From: Hyphomicrobium sp.
Lineage (GTDB): Bacteria; Pseudomonadota; Alphaproteobacteria; Rhizobiales; Hyphomicrobiaceae
DNA: 64,000 nucleotides
Direction: 5' to 3'
Assembly: GCA_017512425.1 (NCBI GenBank)
Contig: JAFWGI010000005.1
Span: forward strand, 558,001 to 622,000
Below are positions 53,221 to 62,387 of the stretch, one piece after another. A program made the position numbers and the translations under genes. The notes beneath the pieces are model-generated. The model was given only the letters and a program-made list of their open reading frames with translations, did no database searches and was not told where the DNA came from. Positions within the stretch are counted from its first letter, which is position 1. Every line of letters begins with the position of its first letter.

Positions 53221-54765
53221 TCAGATGGTCAGCGCGCGGGTGCTCGCCGCGGGTGGCATGTGCGCGTCATACCACGCCTTGAGCGCCGAGAGCTCGGGAT
53301 GGCTGAGGTCGCGGGCGAGATACCCCCAGATCCTTGGGATGTGCGCCAGATAGGCGCGCTTACCGTCGCGCTTGGCGAGGCGCGCGAAAATGCCGAGGAT
53401 CTTGGTATTTCTCTGAGCGCCGAGAGCAGCGTATTCGAATCGGAATTGCGCCGCATCGCGCGATGCGTCCTTGGCTGTCACGGACGCGATGTAGCGTTCG
53501 ATCAACGCGCGTTCGATCGGTTCCGGCACATCGAGCCGCGCGTCCTGCAGCAGCGACACGAGATCGTAGGCTTCCGGACCAATGAGCGCGTCCTGGAAGT
53601 CGATGATGCCGACGTCGCGCGGCGCCGCACGATCAAGCGCGATCAGGTTCGGAGAATGATAATCGCGCAGAACCCATCCCCGCGGCGCTTGCAGCACGCG
53701 CGTGAAGATGTCGTTCCAGTGGGCGTTGAAGTTTTCGCGCGCGTCAGGCGGCGCTAGCGTGCCGTGCAACGCCGGCCAATACCAATCGAGCAGCAGCTCT
53801 GTTTCGATGGCGAGCGTCGCGTGATCGAGGTTCGGCAAAGTGTGCGTCGTGCCGTCGGGCAACGGCAGCGGACCTGACGGCCGATGCTCGGATAAGGCTG
53901 CGAGCGTATCGACGCCACGTTGCCAAAGCGCGTTTTGATCGGCGCCGCGTTGCACCTCCGCGCCGAAGACGGCGTCGCCGAAGTCTTCGATCAGCAACAG
54001 GCCGCGCTGCAAATCGTGAGCGAAAATGTCGGGTGCGGAAAAACCGGCGGCAGACAACGCCGAGCCGACCGCGACGAACGGGCGAACGTCTTCGGCGAGA
54101 TGCGCAATGCGACTGTACGGTTTCCCGTCGCGCACAGGCGGCCCATCCGGCTGGCGCGGCGAATCCATCAAAATGCAGCGCGCGCCGTCATCTCTCTCGA
54201 TACGCGCGTACCGGCGCGGCGACGCATCACCCTGCAAGTACGTCAAATGCGTATCGTTGCCGTTCCAGCCGTTGGCCGTGAGAAACGCAAAAATGTCCGC
54301 GATGCGTGCGGCGCGCGGGGCGTGCGTTGCGCCGTGTCCTTCGAGCGTAATCGTCCGCGTTTCGGGATCGTGTCCATCGGCGAAGGTCAGCGTGAAACGC
54401 TCGGCCGGCAGCAGATCACCGGCGCGCGACGGCCACTCGATGATGGCCGCGCCACGGCGTAGCGCCAGATCAAGGCCGAGTTCTTGCAACTCGTCGGGGC
54501 TGGTCAGGCGGTAAAGATCGAAATGCGCAATGTCGAAGCGCGGCAGCTCGTACGATTGGACAAGCGTGAACGTCGGGCTTGGCACTTCGGTGACGCTGCC
54601 GCGGGACAATGCGCGAACGAGCGCCCGCGCGAATGTCGTCTTGCCGGCGCCGAGATCGCCTTCGAGCGCGAGCACGTCACCAGTCGTCAACGCAAACGCG
54701 ATGTGCTCCGCAAGGCGCAGAACGTCAGGTTCGGTAAGGTCTTTGAAAACGATGGGGTGGGTCAT
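53221..54765 (-). CDS. tsaE: Fusion: TsaE (t6A ATPase) and AmgK-like phosphotransferase
   Basis: 514 residues with two functions. The N-terminal ~155 residues are TsaE, the ATPase for the N6-threonylcarbamoyl-A37 tRNA modification: P-loop LEGDLGAGKTTFARALVRAL, VPSPTFTLVQ and HFDLYRL. The rest is an aminoglycoside-phosphotransferase-type kinase with a nucleotide loop region, WVLRDYHSPNLIAL (catalytic Asp and Asn) and VGIIDFQDALIGPEAYDL (metal Asp). The latter matches AmgK, the anomeric kinase for N-acetylmuramate, and its neighbour is MurU-like. TsaE-phosphotransferase fusions are known in Rhizobiales. Confidence 0.92.
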   Translation of the reverse strand: MTHPIVFKDLTEPDVLRLAEHIAFALTTGDVLALEGDLGAGKTTFARALVRALSRGSVTEVPSPTFTLVQSYELPRFDIAHFDLYRLTSPDELQELGLDLALRRGAAIIEWPSRAGDLLPAERFTLTFADGHDPETRTITLEGHGATHAPRAARIADIFAFLTANGWNGNDTHLTYLQGDASPRRYARIERDDGARCILMDSPRQPDGPPVRDGKPYSRIAHLAEDVRPFVAVGSALSAAGFSAPDIFAHDLQRGLLLIEDFGDAVFGAEVQRGADQNALWQRGVDTLAALSEHRPSGPLPLPDGTTHTLPNLDHATLAIETELLLDWYWPALHGTLAPPDARENFNAHWNDIFTRVLQAPRGWVLRDYHSPNLIALDRAAPRDVGIIDFQDALIGPEAYDLVSLLQDARLDVPEPIERALIERYIASVTAKDASRDAAQFRFEYAALGAQRNTKILGIFARLAKRDGKRAYLAHIPRIWGYLARDLSHPELSALKAWYDAHMPPAASTRALTI

Positions 54766-54776
54766 TGCCCGGCAGT

Positions 54777-57284
54777 TTATGCCGCCCGATTGCGGCTTGC
54801 CACAACCATCATGCCGTCGCTGTCGGCGGGTAGCGGCCGCTCGGGAATGCGCACCGTGACCAATGTGCCACGGCTCTCTTGCGAATGGATATCGATCTGT
54901 CCGCCGTGCAATTCGACAAGGCTCTTGACGATCGAAAGACCGAGCCCGGCGCCGCGGTGTTTGGAGCCTTGGCTGCGGCTTTCGAAGCGCTTGAACACCT
55001 GGTCGAGCTGTTCCTGCGGAATGCCGACGCCGTGGTCCGCGACCGTGAAGACCACCGAACCGTTTTCGCGCCAGCAGGTCAGTTGCACGACGTCTCCGGC
55101 CTTGGAGAAGCCGACCGCATTCGACAGCAGATTGTAGAGAACCTGCCGGATGCGGGCTTCGTCCGCCATGATTTCGGAAACGTCGTCGGCAACGGCGATT
55201 TCGATGGTGAGGCGCGAGCGAATGGCGCGCTCGCGAATGCCGAGGATCGCGGAGTCGATGACGGTGCGAACGCCGACCGGCGTCAGCCGCAGTTCCAACC
55301 CACCAGCATCGATCGTCGCGAGGTCGAGAATATCGTCGATGATGGCCAGCAGCGTTTTCGACGACGTCATGATGTCGGCAACGTATTCGCGCTGCTTTTC
55401 GTTGAGATCACCCATGAACGGGCTGGCGAGCAGTTCCGTAAAGCCGATAATGTTGGTCAGCGGCGTGCGCAATTCGTATGAGATGTGCCCGATGAATTGC
55501 GTCTTGAGGCGGTCGCCGGCAATCAGCGCTTCGTTGCGCTCGACGAGTGCGCGCTCGGCGTTGCGGGCGTCGGTCACGTCGGCAAATGTCAGGAGCGTTG
55601 CGCCATCGGGCAGCGGCATCAGCGCGTAGTCGATGACGCTGTTGTCGGCGCGGTTCAATTGGCCCTCGAAGGTTTCGCGCTCGTCGAGGAAAGCTGTCAC
55701 GGCGCGGCCGATGCGCGACCAGACGTCGAGGCCGGAGTACATGGCGCTCGCAAGCCCAATCACTTCCTCGACGTGCGGAAGTTCGGCCAAGCGGCGCGGC
55801 GAAATTTTCCAGATATTTGAGAACGCGACGTTGTAAAGCTTGAGGCGGCCATCGGTGCCGAACACCACCACCGCTTCCTTAAGGCTGTCCAGAGTTTCGC
55901 GCTGCACGTCGATGAGCGCGTTATAGCGGCTCTCAAGCGAGAGACGCGCCGTTTCGTCGGCAAAGAGATACGTGACGCCGCCATCGGGCCGTTGCTCGGC
56001 CATGACGTGGATGATGCGTCCGTCAGTCAGGTGCCAGACGTCTTCCAATTCAGCGCCAGTTTGATAGCAGGCGAGAACGCGGGTTTTCCAATCGCGGTAG
56101 TTGACGACCGGCGGCAGCTTGCCGAGTTCGCGTAATCGGTCGAGGACGGCGCTATCGCTCGGCTTGGTGCGCAGCCAATCTTCGTCAAGCTGCCAGAGAT
56201 TGCGATAGGCATTGTTGAAAAAGACGAGCTGCTGATCGCGATTGAAAATCACGACGGCCGTTTCAACGCGGTGCAGGGTGCGGTCATAAGCGGCGATCTC
56301 ACGTTCGAGTTCGCCCTGCGCGGTTTCGATAGCGGTAACGTCGATCGCAGCGCCGGCACTGACCCCGTCGACTGGCAATACGACGATGTCGTGCGGCCGG
56401 CGTTCGCCGCCGGCAACGAGATGGACGCGCGCGCGATAGCTTTCGCCTTGCGCGACGGACTTCGCGACCGACTTGCGCTGCCGGCTTTCGAGCAATTCAA
56501 TCTGCCGGTCGAGAACTTCCGCCTCTGACTGGGCGTCGACAGCCGTAATGTAGGCGCTGTTGACCCAGTTCAGCTTGCCGTCGTCAGCGCGCAGCCAGAC
56601 CGGCATCGGCAGGGTATTGAGCAGTGCGCGGCTCGAACGGATATCGCGCGCAAGAATGGCGTGCTGACTGTTGATCGCGGACAGTTCGAGTTTGTATCCG
56701 GCAATATCCTTGAGCCGCAGTACGGCCCGGCCGCCTGCTGCGCGCCCTTCGCCTTCGACATTGCCGCCGGCGAGCGTCTTCAGAATAATGTTGAATGCGC
56801 GGCCGTTGGCGAACAACTGGTCGAGCGCGGCCTTCAAAGCCTGCGCGCTCTTAGCGTCGAGCCAATGGCCGAAACGCAAAATCTCGGTATTGCTGTCGGG
56901 CAGTCCGGGAACGCCGCTCAAGGTGTGCGCGACGATGCGAACGGCCTGGCCCTGCTCCCAGAAAATCAGAACCTGCGGTTCGGCGCGAATGATCGCGTCT
57001 GCGGCAGCGAGGTTGCGGCGAAGCTGCAGGCTTTCGGCTTTCGCGTAACGGGCTTCGCGCCGCGCCGTCGATGCCATGTGCCAGACGATCAGTCCGGCAA
57101 TGAAGCCCGCGCCGGCGACGAGCGCGATCAGCGAGACGTGGCGCAGGTCTATCTGGTCAGGCTTCAGCTCGTGACCGGAAACGAACGACGACAGCAGCGC
57201 GGTGATGCATCCCATCGCAGCCAGCAACAGCAGCGCGAGTTGCCGACGCGTCGTTTGCTGGTTCCTGTTGGTGATGCTGCGCAT
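54777..57284 (-). CDS. divL: DivL-like PAS histidine kinase with Tyr at the phosphoacceptor site
   Basis: 835 residues: two transmembrane segments (about 15-35 and 50-70), a long region with several PAS folds (roughly 95-215, 218-320, 335-445, 455-575), then the HisKA/ATPase unit. The H-box reads FIGHISYELRTPLTNIIG, with Tyr603 where active kinases have His (canonical xSHELRTPL). The codon is TAC, so it is a real substitution. The ATPase has LLSNAVGFSKAG and GAGLGLSIVKSLVELHGG. DivL of Caulobacter has the same Tyr and controls the cell-cycle kinase CckA; position beside tsaE and addB supports orthology, but this is inference. Confidence 0.87.
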   Translation of the reverse strand: MRSITNRNQQTTRRQLALLLLAAMGCITALLSSFVSGHELKPDQIDLRHVSLIALVAGAGFIAGLIVWHMASTARREARYAKAESLQLRRNLAAADAIIRAEPQVLIFWEQGQAVRIVAHTLSGVPGLPDSNTEILRFGHWLDAKSAQALKAALDQLFANGRAFNIILKTLAGGNVEGEGRAAGGRAVLRLKDIAGYKLELSAINSQHAILARDIRSSRALLNTLPMPVWLRADDGKLNWVNSAYITAVDAQSEAEVLDRQIELLESRQRKSVAKSVAQGESYRARVHLVAGGERRPHDIVVLPVDGVSAGAAIDVTAIETAQGELEREIAAYDRTLHRVETAVVIFNRDQQLVFFNNAYRNLWQLDEDWLRTKPSDSAVLDRLRELGKLPPVVNYRDWKTRVLACYQTGAELEDVWHLTDGRIIHVMAEQRPDGGVTYLFADETARLSLESRYNALIDVQRETLDSLKEAVVVFGTDGRLKLYNVAFSNIWKISPRRLAELPHVEEVIGLASAMYSGLDVWSRIGRAVTAFLDERETFEGQLNRADNSVIDYALMPLPDGATLLTFADVTDARNAERALVERNEALIAGDRLKTQFIGHISYELRTPLTNIIGFTELLASPFMGDLNEKQREYVADIMTSSKTLLAIIDDILDLATIDAGGLELRLTPVGVRTVIDSAILGIRERAIRSRLTIEIAVADDVSEIMADEARIRQVLYNLLSNAVGFSKAGDVVQLTCWRENGSVVFTVADHGVGIPQEQLDQVFKRFESRSQGSKHRGAGLGLSIVKSLVELHGGQIDIHSQESRGTLVTVRIPERPLPADSDGMMVVASRNRAA

Positions 57285-57461
57285 GCGCGTCCGGTTCGAG
57301 GGTCATGAGGCCAGATGGCGGCTTTTGGCTCGCGGACGCGACGAACAAGCCAATAGCCGACGCGGGCCATGCTTTTGTTTGGCCAGGCCCGAATCACTAA
57401 ACGACGATTATGCGGAGCCGTGCCGCCAGCCGCCAGAGCGGTGTGCCTCTTAGACAACAAA

Positions 57462-57487
57462 GGCGCGCGAGGTGTTCCCCGCGCGCC
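57462..57487 (-). terminator. Intrinsic terminator of ahcY
   Basis: On the minus strand GGCGCGCG - GGGAACACCT - CGCGCGCC followed by TTTGTTG, about 60 nt after the ahcY stop. Next to it is a short tandem duplication of TGTCTCAGCTACAA (57491-57504 and 57506-57519). Confidence 0.75.
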
Positions 57488-57547
57488 GCTTGTCTCAGCT
57501 ACAAATGTCTCAGCTACAAGGCGGCGATGTGGTCGCCGCGGGTGTTC

Positions 57548-58960
57548 TCAGTAACGGTAGGCTTCCGGCTTATACGGGCCTTCCGGCTTGACGCCGATGT
57601 AGTCAGCCTGATCCTTGCGCAGCTCGGTCAGCTTCACGCCGATTTTGGCGAGGTGCAAGCGCGCGACCTTCTCGTCGAGCGACTTCGGCAGGACGTAGAC
57701 TTCCTTTTTGTACTTGCCGTCCTTGTTGTTCGCCCAAAGCTCGATCTGGGCGAGCGTCTGGTTGGTGAACGATGCCGACATCACGAAGCTCGGGTGCCCC
57801 ATGGCGTTGCCGAGATTCACGAGGCGGCCTTCCGACAGCATGATGATGCGCTTTCCGTCGGCGAATGCGATTTCGTCCACCTGCGGCTTGATGTTGGTCC
57901 ACTTGAGGTTCTTCAACGAGGCGATCTGAATTTCGTTGTCGAAGTGGCCGATGTTGCAGACGATGGCGCGGTCTTTCATCGCGCGCATGTGGTCGAGCGT
58001 GACGATGTCCTTGTTGCCGGTCGCGGTGACGAAAATGTCGGCGATCGGCGCCGCGTCTTCCATCGTCACGACCTGATAGCCTTCCATCGCCGCCTGCAGC
58101 GCGCAGATCGGATCGATTTCCGAGACCATTACACGGCAGCCGGCCTGACGCAGCGACGCTGCCGACCCCTTGCCGACATCGCCGAAGCCCGCGACCATCG
58201 CGACCTTGCCCGACATCATGACGTCGGTGCCGCGGCGAATGCCGTCGACGAGCGACTCGCGGCATCCGTAGAGATTGTCGAACTTCGACTTGGTAACCGA
58301 GTCGTTGACGTTGATCGCCGGCCAGAGCAGCGTGCCGGCCTTCTGCATATCGTACAAGCGATGCACGCCGGTTGTCGTTTCTTCCGAGACGCCCTTAATG
58401 CTGTCGGCAATGGCCTGGAAGTAGCCCTTCGGCTTTTCCTTGAGCTGCTTCTTCAGCAGCGCGAAGAAGACTTCTTCTTCTTCCGAGCCCGGCTTGTCGA
58501 GGAATGCCGTGTCACCCTTTTCGGCGCGCAGACCGAGATGGACGTACATGGTGGCGTCGCCGCCGTCGTCGAGGATCATGTTCGGATGGCCGCCGCCGTG
58601 CCAGTCGAACAGCATGGCGGTGTAGTCCCAGTAATCTTTCAGCGTTTCGCCCTTCACAGCGAACACCGGGATGCCGGCAGCAGCGATCGCAGCGGCGGCA
58701 TGATCCTGCGTCGAATAGATGTTGCAGGAAACCCAGCGGATGTCGGCGCCGAGCGCCTTCAGCGTTTCGATCAGCACGCCGGTCTGAATCGTCATGTGCA
58801 ACGAACCGGCAATGCGCGCGCCTTTCAGCGGCTGCTTGGGCCCGTATTCTTCGCGGGTTGCCATCAGGCCCGGCATCTCGGTTTCGGCCAGCGACAGCTC
58901 CTTGCGGCCGAAGTCGGCGAGGCCAATGTCCTTGACGATGTAGTCTTGCTTACCGCTCAT
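57548..58960 (-). CDS. ahcY: Adenosylhomocysteinase
   Basis: Hydrolyses S-adenosylhomocysteine to adenosine and homocysteine, clearing the by-product of SAM methylations. From the ATG at 58960 (AAAGGAG) it is 470 residues, the bacterial long form. Recognisable are [48 protein letters not shown] and the NAD-binding [15 protein letters not shown], plus the C-terminal [13 protein letters not shown] that reaches the cofactor of the partner subunit. Highly biased codon use. It is followed by the DivL-like gene on the same strand with a terminator between. Confidence 0.97.
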   Translation of the reverse strand: MSGKQDYIVKDIGLADFGRKELSLAETEMPGLMATREEYGPKQPLKGARIAGSLHMTIQTGVLIETLKALGADIRWVSCNIYSTQDHAAAAIAAAGIPVFAVKGETLKDYWDYTAMLFDWHGGGHPNMILDDGGDATMYVHLGLRAEKGDTAFLDKPGSEEEEVFFALLKKQLKEKPKGYFQAIADSIKGVSEETTTGVHRLYDMQKAGTLLWPAINVNDSVTKSKFDNLYGCRESLVDGIRRGTDVMMSGKVAMVAGFGDVGKGSAASLRQAGCRVMVSEIDPICALQAAMEGYQVVTMEDAAPIADIFVTATGNKDIVTLDHMRAMKDRAIVCNIGHFDNEIQIASLKNLKWTNIKPQVDEIAFADGKRIIMLSEGRLVNLGNAMGHPSFVMSASFTNQTLAQIELWANNKDGKYKKEVYVLPKSLDEKVARLHLAKIGVKLTELRKDQADYIGVKPEGPYKPEAYRY

Positions 58961-59401
58961 TTCGGCTCCTTTGCGGGGGTCAAATGCGAGATTTTGGCGG
59001 GTGGGACGGATGGCGCTGCCTAGCGTGCGCTGAGCGCGGTCGCCGGCATCGCAAGACACCCTGTCGCACCAAAAATTTTGCCCGATCGACAGCTGTATAC
59101 CGAAGCCGCCCCGGAGTCGCAACAAGATATAAGCAACTCTTTATGTGTCGTGCCGACTCGCGCTAACCGTTTTGCTCCCGCCGCGCCCTGACGATGCTGG
59201 GCATTTCGCCAACCTTCGCAGATTATCTTAAGTAATAATGGCTAACCAACCCTTAATATAATAAGTAAAATTTGAATAAAACAGAAGTAAAAGTCAGAAT
59301 ACATTTATTTAGTTACGTCCAAATCGAGTACTGCTTTTAATCTGTCTTAAATATCTCGTCTCCTAAATAGCAAATGCCAATAAAAGTGCAGGAGGCGTAC
59401 T
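58961..59401. other. Divergent intergenic region ahcY / tadG-like
   Basis: About 440 nt. The half nearer the vWA gene (59215-59400) is very AT-rich and is presumably its promoter. An imperfect palindrome at 59126-59147 (minus strand CATAAAG - AGTTG - CTTATAT) may be an operator for ahcY. I found no clear SAH riboswitch fold in the ahcY leader by eye. Confidence 0.45.
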
Positions 59402-60853
59402 ATGTCTAGAAATCCGATGGAGCGGAATACTTCCGCTTCCGCAACAGATGTGACGGGCCAGTCTGGCCTCGAGCAGGGTGTGCGCGGCCGTCAGCGGCTC
59501 GCAGACTTCGCTCGGGACAAGGCTGGCGACGTGGCCATTCTTTTCGGCCTGATGACCATGGCGATGTTCATGCTCATCGGCGCAGCGGTCGACATCGGCC
59601 GTTGGCTCAACGCCCGCGATCAGACGATTGCAGCGATCGACGCAGCCGTCCTGGCAGCCGGTCGTGCGCTGCAGACCAATGGTGGAAACCAGGCCGATGC
59701 GATTGCCATGGCCAAGGTTTACTATCAGGAAGCGGTGAAGAGCCGTCTTGTTGTCAAGAACGACAACGTGACGTTCTCGGTCGTCGACAACGGCACGGCT
59801 GTTCAGGCATCCGGCAATGCTGCCATCAACACGCCGTTCATGCGTCTTGCTGGCATCAACGAACTGCCGTTGCTGAAGAACACTGGCGCAGAACACTCGA
59901 AGTCGGTTCTGGCTGTCGGCGGCAATGCTGAACTCAATCTCGAAATCGCGATGATGCTCGACGTGTCGGGCTCGATGGGTTCGGGTGGCAAGCTGCAGGA
60001 CATGAAGGATGCCGCGAGCGATCTCGTCGACATCGTTGTCTGGAACGATCAAAGCAAGTTCAAATCCCGCGTTTCCGTTGTTCCGTTCTCGGCTGACGTT
60101 CGTCCGCCGGTCGCGGCTTCGCAGGGCGGATTGCTCGGCATGTTGAACTCGTTGCTGAGCCTCGTTACGCCGCCGACAAACTCGTCATGGCCGGGCTCGC
60201 GCCGGTACAACAACCGGACCTATACCAAGACAGCGTGCGTTGGTGAGCGCATGTCGACGGAGAAGTACTCCGACGTGCTTCCGGCTGCCGACAAGTATAT
60301 GACGCCGACCTATACGAGCGGCGGGTCGTGCTCGATCTCGACGTCCGGTAGCGTGCTTCCGCTGACAAGCGACAAGACGGTATTGAAGGCGAAGATCGAT
60401 AGCTTGGTTGCGCAGGGCGGCACGGCTGGTCATGTCGGCACCGCTTGGGCTTACTACATGCTGTCGCCGAAATGGTCTTCGCTTGTGCCGTCGGCTGCTC
60501 AGGCAGTTGCCTACAACACGCCGAAGACCAACAAGATCGCGATCCTGATGTCGGACGGTGAGTATAACTACACCTACGGCAGCAATGGTATTGCGACCGA
60601 CACGACGGGCAGCAATGGCAACGGTTCGAGCTCTGCAACACAGGCTGTCGCTATCTGCCAGCAGATGAAGTCGCAGAATATCGAAGTCTACACCGTGGGC
60701 TTCGATCTGGGTGGCAACCAGACGGCGATCAATACGCTGAAGAACTGCGCCACAGATGCCTCGAAGGCCTACAACGCCGACAACGGCGAACAGTTGAGAG
60801 CGGCCTTCCGTGACATCGCTCTCAAGGTGTCGCAGCTCTACTTGACCAAGTAA
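59402..60853 (+). CDS. TadG-like pilus-assembly protein with vWA domain
   Basis: 483 residues, starting at an ATG with GGAGG 8 nt upstream. Near the N-terminus a TadE/TadG-type anchor appears (GDVAILFGLMTMAMFMLIGAAVDIG, about 42-66) followed by the usual RWLNARDQTIAAIDAAVLAAG. A von Willebrand A domain (about 178-475) has the MIDAS motif MLDVSGSMGSG. A Ser/Thr/Gly-rich loop interrupts the domain. Such proteins belong to Flp/Tad pilus machines or act as stand-alone surface proteins; no other tad genes are in the window. It ends with a strong terminator. Confidence 0.88.
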   Translation: MSRNPMERNTSASATDVTGQSGLEQGVRGRQRLADFARDKAGDVAILFGLMTMAMFMLIGAAVDIGRWLNARDQTIAAIDAAVLAAGRALQTNGGNQADAIAMAKVYYQEAVKSRLVVKNDNVTFSVVDNGTAVQASGNAAINTPFMRLAGINELPLLKNTGAEHSKSVLAVGGNAELNLEIAMMLDVSGSMGSGGKLQDMKDAASDLVDIVVWNDQSKFKSRVSVVPFSADVRPPVAASQGGLLGMLNSLLSLVTPPTNSSWPGSRRYNNRTYTKTACVGERMSTEKYSDVLPAADKYMTPTYTSGGSCSISTSGSVLPLTSDKTVLKAKIDSLVAQGGTAGHVGTAWAYYMLSPKWSSLVPSAAQAVAYNTPKTNKIAILMSDGEYNYTYGSNGIATDTTGSNGNGSSSATQAVAICQQMKSQNIEVYTVGFDLGGNQTAINTLKNCATDASKAYNADNGEQLRAAFRDIALKVSQLYLTK

Positions 60854-60881
60854 GCGGCGTCACAATTGGCTTCCTGCACAG

Positions 60882-60915
60882 GAGCTGGGGGTGCCTTCCA
60901 AGGCACCCTCAGCTC
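60882..60915 (+). terminator. Intrinsic terminator of the TadG-like gene
   Basis: GAGCTGGGGGTGCCTT - CC - AAGGCACCCTCAGCTC followed by TCTTTATT: 16-position stem with one G-T mismatch, 29 nt after the stop. Confidence 0.85.
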
Positions 60916-60957
60916 TCTTTATTGTGTAGCGAAGAGTATTGATTTGATCATTTAGAC

Positions 60958-60991
60958 GAATGCGTCGGCGTCAGCCGTCGCCGACGCATTC
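60958..60991 (-). terminator. Perfect 13-bp hairpin across the ptsH stop codon
   Basis: GAATGCGTCGGCG (60979-60991, sense of the minus strand) pairs perfectly with CGCCGACGCATTC (60958-60970); the loop ACGGCTGA contains the ptsH stop codon. No U-tract follows, so it is either a mRNA 3' stabiliser or a weak terminator. Confidence 0.6.
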
Positions 60992-61276
60992 CTCGTCGAA
61001 GCCTGCTTCGACGAGTGCCACCAACGCCGCCAGCGCTTCCGGCCCTTGCGGCCCTTCAGCAGTGATATGCAGTTCCGACCCGGGGCCGGCCGCCAGCATC
61101 ATCAGGCCCATGATCGACGTACCGCCAACCGTCTGGCCGTCGCGCGTAACCGAAATGTTGGCGTTATAGCTTTCCGCGCATTTGACGAATTTGGCAGATG
61201 CCCGCGCGTGCAGCCCCTTGAGGTTGCGGATGACGACGATTGCTTCGGGCCGTTTGCTGTTTTTGAGTTCCGGCAA
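60971..61276 (-). CDS. ptsH: Phosphocarrier protein HPr (PTS)
   Basis: 101 residues. The active-site His is H23 in IRNLKGLHARASAKFVK, and the regulatory Ser region is in GTSIMGLMMLAAGPG, the target of HprK. The most likely start is a TTG at 61276 because AGGAG lies 5 nt upstream and the product MPELKNSKRPEAIVVIRN has the right N-terminus; the longer frame above it translates a repeat. Together with the EIIA, HprK and ChvG genes it forms the Rhizobiales PTS/regulatory cluster. No EI gene is in the window. Confidence 0.93.
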   Translation of the reverse strand: MPELKNSKRPEAIVVIRNLKGLHARASAKFVKCAESYNANISVTRDGQTVGGTSIMGLMMLAAGPGSELHITAEGPQGPEALAALVALVEAGFDEECVGDG

Positions 61277-61290
61277 GAAGGCTCCTTTGG

Positions 61291-61340
61291 TTGTCGCTGG
61301 CGACTCCGCTTCCGCGGAGCCGGCCGCCAGCGACGGGACG
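61291..61340 (-). repeat. REP-like palindromic repeat, copy 7
   Basis: Core GCGACTCCGCTTCCGCGGAG followed by CCGGCCGCCAGCG, same family as the copies at 23176-27592, in the sense orientation of ptsH, ending 14 nt before its start codon. Confidence 0.65.
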
Positions 61341-61367
61341 GTGCGCCAGCGACGGACTACCGGAGCG

Positions 61368-61769
61368 CTATTCGCCCGACAGTTCCTGGCTCGCGACCTT
61401 GATATACTTTTTGCCTGCATCGCGCGCCAAGGCAACAGCCTGCGGCAGGGCCATTTCGGTCCGGATGCTCGCGAGCTTGACCAATATCGGCAAATTGATG
61501 CCGGCGATAACCTCCGCCCGCGCCTCGTCCATGACGGAGATCGCGAGATTTGACGGCGTCCCGCCGAACATATCGGTCAGAATAATGACGCCCTCGCCGT
61601 TATCGACGCGATTGACCGCTTCGAGAATATCCTGCCGGCGCTGGGTGGCGTCGTCTTCAGGACCGATGGCGATGGTCTCAAGATGCGTTTGACGGCCTAC
61701 GACATGTTCGAGCGCGTTGCGGAATTCGACCGCTAACCCGCCGTGTGTGACAATCACCAGTCCAATCAT
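61368..61769 (-). CDS. PTS EIIA component, mannose-type
   Basis: 133 residues. A ManX/EIIA-Man domain with the phospho-His in GLVIVTHGGLAVEF and the family motif VIILTDMFGGTPSNLA. In Rhizobiales this stand-alone EIIA, with HPr and HprK, forms a regulatory phosphorelay without a sugar permease, so it probably regulates rather than transports. It precedes ptsH after 91 nt that hold a palindromic repeat. Confidence 0.93.
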   Translation of the reverse strand: MIGLVIVTHGGLAVEFRNALEHVVGRQTHLETIAIGPEDDATQRRQDILEAVNRVDNGEGVIILTDMFGGTPSNLAISVMDEARAEVIAGINLPILVKLASIRTEMALPQAVALARDAGKKYIKVASQELSGE

Positions 61770-61910
61770 GAATGGCTAGCCAATCCCTGGGCCGTATAGA
61801 CGCGCAAAACCGGCATAACGAACCGGGCGGCGCAAGCGGGCGGAAAGTGGCAAGGGTTCGGGTCAAGCGCAAGTAAATTTTGCCCAGCATTCGGGGCGGC
61901 AAAGTTGCGC

Positions 61911-62387
61911 TTAATCCACCGATTTTAACGATGGCAACCGGATCATCGCCATTGCGGCCAGCAATTTTAGCGGCGCCGATGCATCGTACGCGCAAATACT
62001 TAGCACCGGAACTCTGAGACCCAGCAATTCGGTCGTCGGCCAGGGATCGGGGTACCGTTCTATTGTTTCACGTTCGGCGATGTCTGCGACTAAAGCGACG
62101 TTCGCTTCACGGGCCGGATCGATGTCCAGAATACCGAGGCCACGCACTTCGATTTTGCCGAAAAGGGTCGCTGGTGCTGACGCAATTAAAGACAGCCCTT
62201 GCCGTCGCAGTAGAACCTGATCATCAGACACCAGACGAGCGGGAGCCTGATTGAGCTGCGATACGGGCACCGCCAAACAGCGAAACGCGAGATCAGATTT
62301 GCCGGACCCCGACGATCCGCGGATAAGGATCGCACGTCCGCCGACGGAAATGGCTGTCGCATGCAAGTGATCAACCGCGCCGTCCAA
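61911..62387 (-). CDS. hprK: HPr kinase/phosphorylase, short form
   Basis: 158 residues. Only the C-terminal catalytic domain of HprK is present, with P-loop IRGSSGSGKSDLAFRCL (24-31 core) and the VSDDQVLL and VRGLGILDI signature; the N-terminal domain of Gram-positive HprK (~310 residues) is missing, as is usual in alphaproteobacteria. It phosphorylates Ser of HPr to connect metabolic state with the ChvG-ChvI system. It overlaps the end of chvG by 17 nt. Confidence 0.93.
   Translation of the reverse strand: MDGAVDHLHATAISVGGRAILIRGSSGSGKSDLAFRCLAVPVSQLNQAPARLVSDDQVLLRRQGLSLIASAPATLFGKIEVRGLGILDIDPAREANVALVADIAERETIERYPDPWPTTELLGLRVPVLSICAYDASAPLKLLAAMAMIRLPSLKSVD

Noticed and set aside
57410..59023. 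537-codon open frame opposite ahcY (and similar long frames opposite trpB 36999-38306, the aldehyde dehydrogenase 41912-43591, rpsA 27303-28841 and aroA 20737-21867).
   Set aside because: These lie antisense to well-identified, codon-biased genes. Their translations are Arg/Asp/Val/His-rich with no recognisable domain, as expected from antisense reading of GC-rich genes.
58961..59165. SAH riboswitch in the ahcY leader.
   Set aside because: The leader does not show the expected conserved core by eye. A covariance-model search with the SAH and SAM/SAH families would decide; a significant hit would overturn this.
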